From: Planctomycetota bacterium
GTDB lineage: Bacteria; Planctomycetota; Planctomycetia; Pirellulales; Pirellulaceae
Assembly (NCBI GenBank): GCA_014381825.1
Contig: JACNKX010000185.1
Span: forward strand, 1 to 64,000
Reading direction: 5' to 3'
DNA length: 64,000 bases
Within the stretch, counting starts at the first letter, position 1; the number at the start of each line of letters is the position of its first letter. The translations under genes and the position numbers were made by a program. Under the pieces are notes generated by a model. The model made no database searches and had not been told where the DNA came from. It was given only the letters and a program-made list of their open reading frames with translations. Shown here one piece after another: positions 44,689 to 51,847 of the stretch.

Positions 44689-45680
44689 ACAAGTTTTTTA
44701 TCATTGGCTGCCCACGCTCTGGAACGACGATGCTCCAGCAAGCCCTGAACCGCCACTCGCAGATCGTCATTCCACCGGAAACAAAGTTCTTTTATTACCT
44801 AGTTGGCCAATCGTGGCGACAGCAGGTGCGCCATGTCGAGCGTCTTCGTCGCGACCTGCAAGTCGACCTGCCAATTCCCCGGAACAAACTTCGCACGCTT
44901 GAAGAGGTTCAAGGTTACTACAATCTGATGGCCGAGTCCTATTGCCACCGGATAAAACTCACCCCCACATGCTTCGGCGAGAAAACACCAGAACATACGA
45001 GCCGCATTTTGCTCATTCGCCAAGTGTTTCCCAAAGCGAAGATCATCTTCATCTACCGTGATGGTCGTGATGTCGCGCTAAGCCTCAGCAAAGTTCCCTG
45101 GCTGAATTGCGACGTGAACGCCGGTATTTGGATCTGGCAACGGTATCATCGGATGATGCAGCACGCGATGAAGGATAGCGAGTTGGATTGCTATACCATT
45201 CGTTACGAAGATATCGTGTCACACCCTCACCGTGAACTCTCGCTGCTACTTGATTTTCTCCGCCTGCCGAATGAAGTTGCAGTTGCGACGGGCTACGGCA
45301 ATCGAGAAGGAGTGCCGCAGCACGAATTGCCGTGGAAGGCGATGGCACTACAGCAAATTGTCGACTCTCGGATGGAACTCTGGAAACGAGAACTGACCAA
45401 ACTTCAATTAGGCGAATTAGAGTGCATAGCGGGTGGATCGCTCCAAGCAATTGGGTACAAGCTTGCAGCCGCGTCCAGTCCAGGTCTGAACATCGCTCTC
45501 CGCGGGAAGCTCGCGGTGAGTTTAGTGCGTTGCGGGCTCTCACTGCCCGCTACGTGTCTGATCAATGAAACATTCGCTAACGTTGATTCGTCGCCAAATC
45601 GGTCACGCAAGCGGGAACATGCTCGAAATGAGGAACTTTCACTTCTCCACGCGAAGCGTGCATCAGCATCCACTCCCTGA
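44685..45680 (+). CDS. PAPS-dependent sulfotransferase
   Basis: This 331-residue protein has the 5'-phosphosulfate loop G-C-P-R-S-G-T-T-M-L (about 8-17) and the 3'-phosphate motif I-Y-R-D-G-R-D-V-A-L-S-L (about 123-134), the two PAPS-binding signatures of Sulfotransfer_1/3 enzymes. It transfers sulfate to a hydroxyl on a glycan, lipid or protein. It overlaps the glycosyltransferase gene by 4 bases, so the two may build a sulfated glycan. No signal peptide; it is cytoplasmic. Confidence 0.92.
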   Translation: MNKFFIIGCPRSGTTMLQQALNRHSQIVIPPETKFFYYLVGQSWRQQVRHVERLRRDLQVDLPIPRNKLRTLEEVQGYYNLMAESYCHRIKLTPTCFGEKTPEHTSRILLIRQVFPKAKIIFIYRDGRDVALSLSKVPWLNCDVNAGIWIWQRYHRMMQHAMKDSELDCYTIRYEDIVSHPHRELSLLLDFLRLPNEVAVATGYGNREGVPQHELPWKAMALQQIVDSRMELWKRELTKLQLGELECIAGGSLQAIGYKLAAASSPGLNIALRGKLAVSLVRCGLSLPATCLINETFANVDSSPNRSRKREHARNEELSLLHAKRASASTP

Positions 45681-45743
45681 TGTCGCACCTGGTCACATCG
45701 TAGGCCGCCTTCGGGTAAAAAGTTCGGACATCCGCACAGCCAT

Positions 45744-45776
45744 AAAAAAAACCGCCGCGGGGGTCATCCGCGGCGG
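45744..45776 (-). terminator. Intrinsic terminator of the HTH-receiver gene
   Basis: CCGCCGCGG (45752-45760) and CCGCGGCGG (45768-45776) form a 9-bp GC stem with a 7-base loop. On the minus strand it is followed by eight T (45744-45751 as A on the plus strand). It lies 42 bp past the stop of the minus-strand gene. The plus-strand side has only a short T-tract but may also end the sulfotransferase transcript. Confidence 0.85.
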
Positions 45777-45817
45777 ATTTATATTCGGCGAGAACTGCTA
45801 TCGTTCAGCAGGTTATG

Positions 45818-46390
45818 CTAGACGAGTTCCTTCTTGGCACCGATCAGCGTTCGGAGTCGTTCGGCCAAAAGGTTGGCGTCGAACGGCTTTTTGAACGTTT
45901 CGTTGATGCTGGAACGATCGAAGCTCATTGGGCTGCCATCATCAGGAAGTAGAGCGATCAAGATCGTCTCTCCGAAATCGGAGTTCTTCCGTAAGTTCTG
46001 GCAGATCTGCAGGGCTTCAACCTTACCGATCGAAAAGTCGGTAATAATGCAGTCTGGGTGGAAACTTTCAGCTTGAATACCAGCTTCAAAGCCACTGGCT
46101 GCAACAGCAACCTTAAATCGCTTTTCAACCGGCAATTCCCGTTTGAGGTTCTCGATCAAAACCTGATCTTGAGCCACGATCAGCACCTTGGCCATGGCCT
46201 CGTCTTCGAGGTCACCAAGAGGCATACCATGCTCTTTCAGGAATTTGATCAAATACTCACGCGGAATGCGACGGTCTTGGGATCCCGGAATCCGGTATCC
46301 CTTAAGGCGGCCCGAATCGAACCACTTGCTCACCGTACGCGGCGCCACTTTACAGATCTTTGCGACCTGTCCCGTTGTGAAGACCTTCAT
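45818..46390 (-). CDS. HTH (excisionase/MerR-like) plus receiver domain regulator
   Basis: This 190-residue protein has a DNA-binding domain at the N-terminus (about 1-55: V-F-T-T-G-Q-V-A-K-I-C-K-V-A-P-R-T-V-S-K) and a receiver-like domain after it (about 68-185). The phospho-Asp is present in I-I-T-D-F-S-I-G-K and the Lys in F-K-K-P-F-D, but the usual acidic pair is weak (V-L-I-V-A-Q-D-Q). The domain order is the reverse of common response regulators. ATG 46390 has GGAGAG 7 bases upstream; an earlier in-frame ATG at 46429 is less likely. It stands alone with its own terminator. Confidence 0.87.
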   Translation of the reverse strand: MKVFTTGQVAKICKVAPRTVSKWFDSGRLKGYRIPGSQDRRIPREYLIKFLKEHGMPLGDLEDEAMAKVLIVAQDQVLIENLKRELPVEKRFKVAVAASGFEAGIQAESFHPDCIITDFSIGKVEALQICQNLRKNSDFGETILIALLPDDGSPMSFDRSSINETFKKPFDANLLAERLRTLIGAKKELV

Positions 46391-47206
46391 CACAGGCTCT
46401 CCAATTACTCGCTCGTTGTTTTCGGTCAACTAACCCGCCGTAGGCGAACTAGCTGTGCCCCTTGCTTACCTGCACGATCGACAATGATCTTTTTCCAGTT
46501 GCGGGAACCAGAAAACACAAATAAACATCTGGGTCAGGGCTTGGAACTTGCTTCTAGTTGTGGCGGAGGTTCAGTTCCTTCTGATCCGCGCCTCTACGAA
46601 TAACATCGGCAATTCGGACAATGGTTATTTGGCTAAAATCCGTAAAATAGAGAAGCTTGCTAAGGGCTTCGTTTTCCGGATGATACGGCCAGACTCCCAC
46701 AATCCTTTCTTCTGGTACTCGACGAGGTACAAACAGTCAGGGAATCGATACAGAGAGTGCAACGGTCGTCGGGCCAACGATCGGTGTACTCAACAAAGGC
46801 ATTGCGAGCCTTTGGCAAGGCTCCCCTTGGGATCGCTTCAACTGATTCAGCTCCCTTGCGGAAAACAGAGTCAATTGGAACAAACCCTCCGAATGTTAGT
46901 TTCGATTCAGACGGGTATGTTTCTTGAGCCTCATTCGCAGATCGTAGCGAAGGAAGTAGTCCTCGCGGTGAAAATGGACCTGTCGATCGAGAAAGTACGC
47001 TCGATCGGAGAAGCAGATTCGGTTGCGGAGGGCAATCGTATCAGCAAGCTTGGCGACGCCTGCGAATGGCTCGCGGTAAAGTAATGGAGGAGCGTGAGGG
47101 TCAGTTTGCCGGTCGCAAAGAGAAATCCGCCGGACGGCGCAACCGGCAGGACCAAAGCGAGGAGTGCCGATGGATCGGCCACAAGACTACGCAATTACCT
47201 GTTTGC
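46391..47206. other. 816 bases without an intact gene, possible decayed coding remnants
   Basis: No plus-strand frame here is convincing. On the minus strand several stretches in different frames look protein-like, for example 46896-47186 (R-A-Y-F-L-D-R-Q-V-H-F-H-R-E-D-Y-F-L-R-Y then stop) with third-position C/G bias. A gene broken by frameshifts and stops is possible, though chance frames opposite one another can look similar. It lies next to a glycosyltransferase gene. Confidence 0.3.
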
Positions 47207-49015
47207 CTACGTCGCCCGTAAACGGACGGTCGGCGATGGCCAGGACTTGGTGACACATTGATAAGCGCCCTTTCCACCAAATACCTGGGGCTCGCATCCG
47301 TTGAGAAAAAGACGACGACGGAGATTGCATTCTTCGATCGACTGCTCGCGAATCTTGGTACCCCAACCGGTTTCGGTATTCTGGGTTGCCGAATCGCCAT
47401 GCAAGCGGTATCTGATGACGATCTGTTTCGACACGGCGAATCGCGTGCCAGCAAACCAAGCCCGTGCCTGGAACTCCGAGTCTAACCCAGCACGGTTTCT
47501 AGCTGGCTCACCGAAATCTGCGTAGCCATTGAGCGAATTAAACGTAGAAGTTCGGAAAGCCACCGTCGGGTTTAATGCAAAGTACCCTACCTTGTCATCC
47601 GCCGGATAATGCGATTGGCGAACCGCATCGCGGCGACCAGCAGACCGACAACTAGCCGCGTCAACGTCGCCTTCGAACTGATACTCTGCAGCACAGAAGA
47701 ACTCCGCATCGCTAAGACGGAGCAAGTTGCCTGTCGCATGAACTCGATGAGACAGGCTGATGTCGTCGGCATCGTGTACAACCGCGAGGTCCGTCTCAAA
47801 ATACTCGGAGACATTATTGAACGACGCATACTGTCCGATATTTTGAGTATTTCGGTACGTACGAATGCGTGGATGGCTGGTCCAATATCGAAGCAATTCG
47901 TCGGTGTTCTCGCGGCTGCTGTCATCAATCACATGAACTGTGACGTCTGCACGTTCTTGAGCCAAGACGCTCTCGATGGCCTCCGTGAGCATATCGGGAT
48001 GGTCTCGAAAGGGAATCACAACGTCACACGGAACCGTTTTCTCGCCAAATCCGATCGCGTGATGTCGAAGTGACCCGTGCCGTTTCTCGAAGCCAGGGCA
48101 CGAGTCGAGAGGCGAATCATGCTCTGCGATGTCAGTCTCCACAAGACATTCTTCAGACAACTCGAACTGGCGTCCCTCGCAAAAGGCGCGATAGACGAAT
48201 TCCGCGTCAGCATCCGTGCGCCGATCGGCAAAGCCGCCCATGTCCGCAAACGTCGCCCTCCGGACCACCAAAGTCTCCAACGGAAGAACCCTAGCGTACT
48301 TTTGCATCGGAGACTTCGGTAAGCAAGCGTCGGAACGACGCATGACTCCCGCCGCAAATAGTTCAGCTCCGGATCGGACAAGCGCCGAGACGGACTGCCC
48401 AATACGTCCGGGGTTGCAGGAGACTGTCGGCGTCTGGAATGCGAGAAACTGAGTGCGACATTTCGCGAAGAACTTTTGGACGCTTGCGAACAAGCCCAAA
48501 GGTTGCGGGTTCTCGTGAATTACAACGTTCCATCGCGGCGCGTATCTCTCGAACAGCTGTCGCGCGCGGCCCGCGTCATCAATGAGATGCACGATCGCGA
48601 CAGCGTCCTCTTGGTCTAGCAAACTCTCGATAGCTCGTTGGGTCGTTGCATCGGAATCGCGACAACATAAGAACACGTCACAGGAATGGGTCCGCTCGAA
48701 ACGACTGATCTGCGACTCTAGCTGTAGCTGAGCTTCCGCCTGCTGGTACAACGACTGAAGATGAGGAAGCCGATCGGCAGGCACCAATCCCGAATTAATC
48801 GCATCGTCACAGGTTCCGTACAGGAGTGAAGAGAGGACAGGATTGGAACGCCCTGCCGACCGACTGGACGCGCAACAGATTTCGCAGGTGTTTCGATCAA
48901 CGGCAACCGGCAGATTGGGAATCCCCAACTGTTGCCGAATCAATCCACAGTCGGCTATTTCGCCTCCGCTCTCCGTTCTGACGTTTAATCGGAAGGGGCA
49001 AAATAGATGGTTCAT
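47207..49015 (-). CDS. Two-domain GT2-type glycosyltransferase with Cys-rich N-terminal module
   Basis: This 602-residue protein has three parts. Residues 1-95 form a Cys module: C6-P-F-R, C23, C44-x-x-C47-C48, then N-P-V-L-S-S-L-L-Y. Residues about 110-305 are a degenerate GT2-like domain (C-D-V-F-L-C-C-R-D-S-D-A-T-T). Residues about 335-590 form a second GT-A domain with D-V-V-I-P-F-R-D-H-P-D-M-L and V-H-D-A-D-D-I-S, the DxD metal motif. The second domain looks active. The N-terminal module is shared with the gene at 50135. Substrate unknown. Confidence 0.8.
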   Translation of the reverse strand: MNHLFCPFRLNVRTESGGEIADCGLIRQQLGIPNLPVAVDRNTCEICCASSRSAGRSNPVLSSLLYGTCDDAINSGLVPADRLPHLQSLYQQAEAQLQLESQISRFERTHSCDVFLCCRDSDATTQRAIESLLDQEDAVAIVHLIDDAGRARQLFERYAPRWNVVIHENPQPLGLFASVQKFFAKCRTQFLAFQTPTVSCNPGRIGQSVSALVRSGAELFAAGVMRRSDACLPKSPMQKYARVLPLETLVVRRATFADMGGFADRRTDADAEFVYRAFCEGRQFELSEECLVETDIAEHDSPLDSCPGFEKRHGSLRHHAIGFGEKTVPCDVVIPFRDHPDMLTEAIESVLAQERADVTVHVIDDSSRENTDELLRYWTSHPRIRTYRNTQNIGQYASFNNVSEYFETDLAVVHDADDISLSHRVHATGNLLRLSDAEFFCAAEYQFEGDVDAASCRSAGRRDAVRQSHYPADDKVGYFALNPTVAFRTSTFNSLNGYADFGEPARNRAGLDSEFQARAWFAGTRFAVSKQIVIRYRLHGDSATQNTETGWGTKIREQSIEECNLRRRLFLNGCEPQVFGGKGAYQCVTKSWPSPTVRLRAT

Positions 49016-49054
49016 TCGTCAGGGAGTCCGATACAAAAGTTCTTTGGCGACATT

Positions 49055-49711
49055 TCAGCGTGCTTCGATGCTCTTGCGAACCAGAGTCAGCCCGTTTGCG
49101 AACGGAAGATCAAACACTTGAAGATCTTCACGACTCTTCAGCTGATCGACGAAGTCTTTGACGCTGTATTCATACACTCGATCGGGACCATACAACTTCG
49201 ATGACCTGCGTTGAATGCTGTCATGCATCAGAATGAGTCCACTACCCGGCACGAGTGGTTCGAACGCTTCAAAATCGAAACGAGCCTGCTCTTCTGAATG
49301 GTAACCATCAATAAAGACGATTCCCACTTCACCGAGTGACCGGTAGCCGTCGGTTTCGACAAACTCTTGAGTGGTCATCAGGTAGTGCTCGACGTTAGTA
49401 ATGTCGAAACGTGCGAAATGATCCCGTACCTGTTGCGGGGCTTTCCAGAAGTCGTCAACAAGCGATGGATCGATGAAGATAACTTTTCCGTCCTCGACGT
49501 TGTCGGCCAAGGCCCTAGCGTAGATCAATGGCGCGAAACCACGCCACGATCCAATCACCACAACCGTCTCGGGCCGGACAAGTCGCGCGACTGCATAGTA
49601 CAACCAACCCATCCCCAAATTCAGATCTTCCGGCCTTTGGCAATGGCCCATTCGTAGCAAGTCTGGATCTTCAAACAGACGAGTGATCCATTCTGTCGTA
49701 TTAGCGCTCAT
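49055..49711 (-). CDS. Class I SAM-dependent methyltransferase (Methyltransf_24-like)
   Basis: This 218-residue protein has a Rossmann-like SAM motif, E-T-V-V-V-I-G-S-W-R-G-F-A-P, then V-I-F-I-D-P-S and V-G-I-V-F-I-D-G-Y-H-S, followed by L-I-L-M-H-D-S, as in small-molecule or glycan methyltransferases. ATG 49711 (M-S-A-N-T-T-E-W) is preferred; the same frame continues upstream through a hydrophobic stretch without conserved residues, to 49912. It ends 39 bp upstream of the glycosyltransferase start, in the same direction. Confidence 0.85.
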   Translation of the reverse strand: MSANTTEWITRLFEDPDLLRMGHCQRPEDLNLGMGWLYYAVARLVRPETVVVIGSWRGFAPLIYARALADNVEDGKVIFIDPSLVDDFWKAPQQVRDHFARFDITNVEHYLMTTQEFVETDGYRSLGEVGIVFIDGYHSEEQARFDFEAFEPLVPGSGLILMHDSIQRRSSKLYGPDRVYEYSVKDFVDQLKSREDLQVFDLPFANGLTLVRKSIEAR

Positions 49712-49768
49712 GATTAACTTTACTTGCGGTGGCACGGTGAGTATGACAATTAGAATCAGCAAAAAGAC

Positions 49769-49797
49769 TTGCGAATACATCTGGCGAATGGTATAAA
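49769..49797 (+). promoter_or_regulatory. Strong candidate promoter for the 69-residue protein
   Basis: TTGCGA (49769-49774) and TATAAA (49792-49797) with an ideal 17-base spacer. The predicted leader is about 45 bases, ending in AAAGGAG (49834-49840) 6 bases before the ATG. It is one of the best matches to a sigma-70 type promoter in the window and lies between divergent genes. Confidence 0.65.
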
Positions 49798-49846
49798 GCC
49801 CCCCCACCGGTGCTGATTCATATACCTGTTTAGAAAGGAGCACACA

Positions 49847-50056
49847 ATGGCAGAGGCAGAAACGTCTATCATCGTTAATGGTGACCCGCATCACGGCGCT
49901 AAAGCCCGTCACGGTTACTCTCTTTGGGAGTATAACGGTAACGAATGGAGTTTAAAAAAGGACTGCACGGTTTTGGGTGCGGTACCCGGCGGTAAGCCGC
50001 GAGTCAAAGGACGATTTCGAGGCCAGATGCGAATGATTCCGAGCGTCGTCGCATGA
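49847..50056 (+). CDS. 69-residue protein of unknown function, independently transcribed
   Basis: It starts M-A-E-A-E-T-S-I-I-V-N-G-D-P-H-H-G-A-K and contains Y-S-L-W-E-Y-N-G-N-E-W-S-L, a single Cys (K-D-C-T-V-L-G-A-V-P-G-G-K) and a basic end (R-V-K-G-R-F-R-G-Q). There is no signal peptide or membrane helix. The strong promoter, good ribosome site and a perfect terminator 30 bp after the stop mark it as a highly expressed single-gene unit. It lies between two glycosyltransferases that share a Cys module. Function unknown. Confidence 0.8.
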   Translation: MAEAETSIIVNGDPHHGAKARHGYSLWEYNGNEWSLKKDCTVLGAVPGGKPRVKGRFRGQMRMIPSVVA

Positions 50057-50085
50057 TCGTGGGTTGTGTAGGAAATCGAATTAGT

Positions 50086-50115
50086 AGGGACGACCTTTGG
50101 TCGTCCCTCTTTTTT
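50086..50115 (+). terminator. Intrinsic terminator after the 69-residue protein
   Basis: AGGGACGAC (50086-50094) pairs perfectly with GTCGTCCCT (50100-50108) around a 5-base loop (one extra C-G closes it further), followed by CTTTTTT to 50115. It ends the small transcription unit before the next gene's ATG at 50135. Confidence 0.92.
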
Positions 50116-50134
50116 GTAAAGAAGTGAACGACCC

Positions 50135-51253
50135 ATGACGCCACGTAGCCCTGATTCGTGTCCGCTCCGGATCGAGCCGCGCCAGGTAGATTCAACCGAG
50201 GTGGCAACGTGTTCCCTCTTGGCAGCACTGACTCAGGTACAAGACACTTCGCTGAACGAAGTCGAACGGGCCGCCTGTGCAGCTTGCTGCGAGAGCTTCG
50301 AGCCAACGCCTGAAGATATCAACCCAGTTGTCGCATCGCTGCTATATAAAATCACCGAGGGCATTGTGCAACGCGGGGGAGTTACTGGTTGCACAGTCGA
50401 ACGAGGCCGCCAGCTTCAGCGCTTTGCGGAAAAATGCCTCCCACCAGTTCCGGCCGGCGACGACGATGGCTTCGACACGTTCAGTCGATATCAGCAACAA
50501 AGTGGCCGGCTTTCATTAGAGCGAATCTATGACCTGATTCCTCGACCAGCGACTCAAAGCGAATTAACCGTCCGCAACTGGGCGGTGGGAGTGACCACGG
50601 CACCCCGTCGACAGGCAACGTTGGACGTCTGCCTCGACTCCTTGTTTCATGCCGGCTGGACCGAGCCGGTTATCTTTCAGGACGGCGAGATTGCGCCGTC
50701 GGAAAAGGCAGCTAACTGTCCAACCTGCATCCGCAGTCCGAAGACCGGTGCCTTTCCGAACTTCTTTCTGGCGCTTGTGGAACTCTATATGCGCAACGCC
50801 GACGCGGACGCTTATATGCTCATCCAGGACGACGCCGTTTTCCCGCGAGAGGCTCCGATTCGAGAGTACCTGGAAGCAATTCTCTGGCCTGGGAACGAAC
50901 CTTGTATCGTTTCGTTGTATACAGCCGCGGGAAGCAACGGCCCATGCGCAGGTTGGCACACGCTGCCGGCGCGAGCCAACGTGAACGGTGCCGTTGCGCT
51001 ACTCTATCCGCGCAACTTACTGAAACAATTCATCACCGATCGAGTCGTTCTCGAGTACCGCGAGCGGAGTGTCGACCGGAAACTAGCGGGCTTTCCGGAT
51101 GCGGTCAGAGATTGGAAAGACACGCACGGCATCCCAGTCTTCCTGCCGACTCCCAGCCTCGTACAACACATCGGCCAGACCAGCTCGATCTGGTCTCATG
51201 GACGTGCCGTGGGCGATCGCTACGCCGATCAATTCCTCGGTGACTTGAGTTAA
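50135..51253 (+). CDS. Glycosyltransferase-like protein sharing the Cys-rich N-terminal module
   Basis: This 372-residue protein starts with C9-P-L-R, C26, C48-x-x-C51-C52 and N-P-V-V-A-S-L-L-Y, the same layout as the 602-residue glycosyltransferase on the other strand. The C-terminal part (about 140-370) resembles a GT-A fold: W-A-V-G-V-T-T-A-P-R-R, then A-Y-M-L-I-Q-D-D-A-V-F-P with a metal-binding D-D, and P-S-L-V-Q-H-I-G-Q-T-S-S as seen in GT25/GT2-like enzymes. It lies 20 bp past the terminator of the small gene, so it needs readthrough or a promoter overlapping it. Confidence 0.75.
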   Translation: MTPRSPDSCPLRIEPRQVDSTEVATCSLLAALTQVQDTSLNEVERAACAACCESFEPTPEDINPVVASLLYKITEGIVQRGGVTGCTVERGRQLQRFAEKCLPPVPAGDDDGFDTFSRYQQQSGRLSLERIYDLIPRPATQSELTVRNWAVGVTTAPRRQATLDVCLDSLFHAGWTEPVIFQDGEIAPSEKAANCPTCIRSPKTGAFPNFFLALVELYMRNADADAYMLIQDDAVFPREAPIREYLEAILWPGNEPCIVSLYTAAGSNGPCAGWHTLPARANVNGAVALLYPRNLLKQFITDRVVLEYRERSVDRKLAGFPDAVRDWKDTHGIPVFLPTPSLVQHIGQTSSIWSHGRAVGDRYADQFLGDLS

Positions 51254-51272
51254 ACGGCAGCATGCAGTGCCG

Positions 51273-51836
51273 TCACGCGCGGCGCGCAAATCCCCAATTG
51301 CCACATTCTTGTGTCTCGATAACTCCTGGATGATTTGGGACTACGTGTTGCCACACTGCGCCAACCTCTGGGTATTTCTCGTTGTCGATATCGTCGAACA
51401 GGATCCATCCACCTGGCCGGAGGCACGCTAAAGCCAGGCAGAACTGCGGCACGGTTTTCGCCCACTGGTGTCCGCCGTCGATGTAGACAAAATCAAACGG
51501 CGGCTTCTCATTTACCAAGTGCTCGAACATAAGTCCCTCCGCCCCATCATCGCGCCGAAATACGGTCACGTTGTCGAGCCCGCAGGCCTCAAGCTGTTGC
51601 TCCACCTGACGATTCATCCGATCGGTTGCCGTCCATGGCAGGTCAACCGTCGTTACGTGCCCGTTTCGTTCGCGAACCATCTCCGCGAGGTAGCAGGTTC
51701 CCGTCCCATGATAGGTTCCGATCTCAAGAATGTTTTCGGGTTGCCACTCAACAAATCTCACCGCCAATTGCTGAGCCTGTTGCAGACGCATATACGGGAA
51801 GCCGGTCGTCGTCTTCGCGATTCGCTGCAGGTCCAT
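51273..51836 (-). CDS. Class I SAM-dependent methyltransferase
   Basis: This 187-residue protein has I-L-E-I-G-T-Y-H-G-T-G-T-C-Y-L-A (SAM loop), V-T-T-V-D-L-P-W-T, then F-D-F-V-Y-I-D-G-G-H-Q-W and G-W-I-L-F-D-D-I-D-N, typical of Methyltransf_24 enzymes. ATG 51836 begins just after the kinase stop (51848), and the same frame upstream to 52028 runs inside the kinase gene, so the shorter start is preferred. Probably co-transcribed with the kinase. Confidence 0.88.
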   Translation of the reverse strand: MDLQRIAKTTTGFPYMRLQQAQQLAVRFVEWQPENILEIGTYHGTGTCYLAEMVRERNGHVTTVDLPWTATDRMNRQVEQQLEACGLDNVTVFRRDDGAEGLMFEHLVNEKPPFDFVYIDGGHQWAKTVPQFCLALACLRPGGWILFDDIDNEKYPEVGAVWQHVVPNHPGVIETQECGNWGFARRA

Positions 51837-51847
51837 GGTGGCGGGAG

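Noticed and set aside
46548-47084. 178-codon plus-strand frame in the region left of the glycosyltransferase gene
   Set aside because: No domain, no convincing ribosome site, and the opposite strand shows stronger protein-like stretches; treated as noncoding or decayed.
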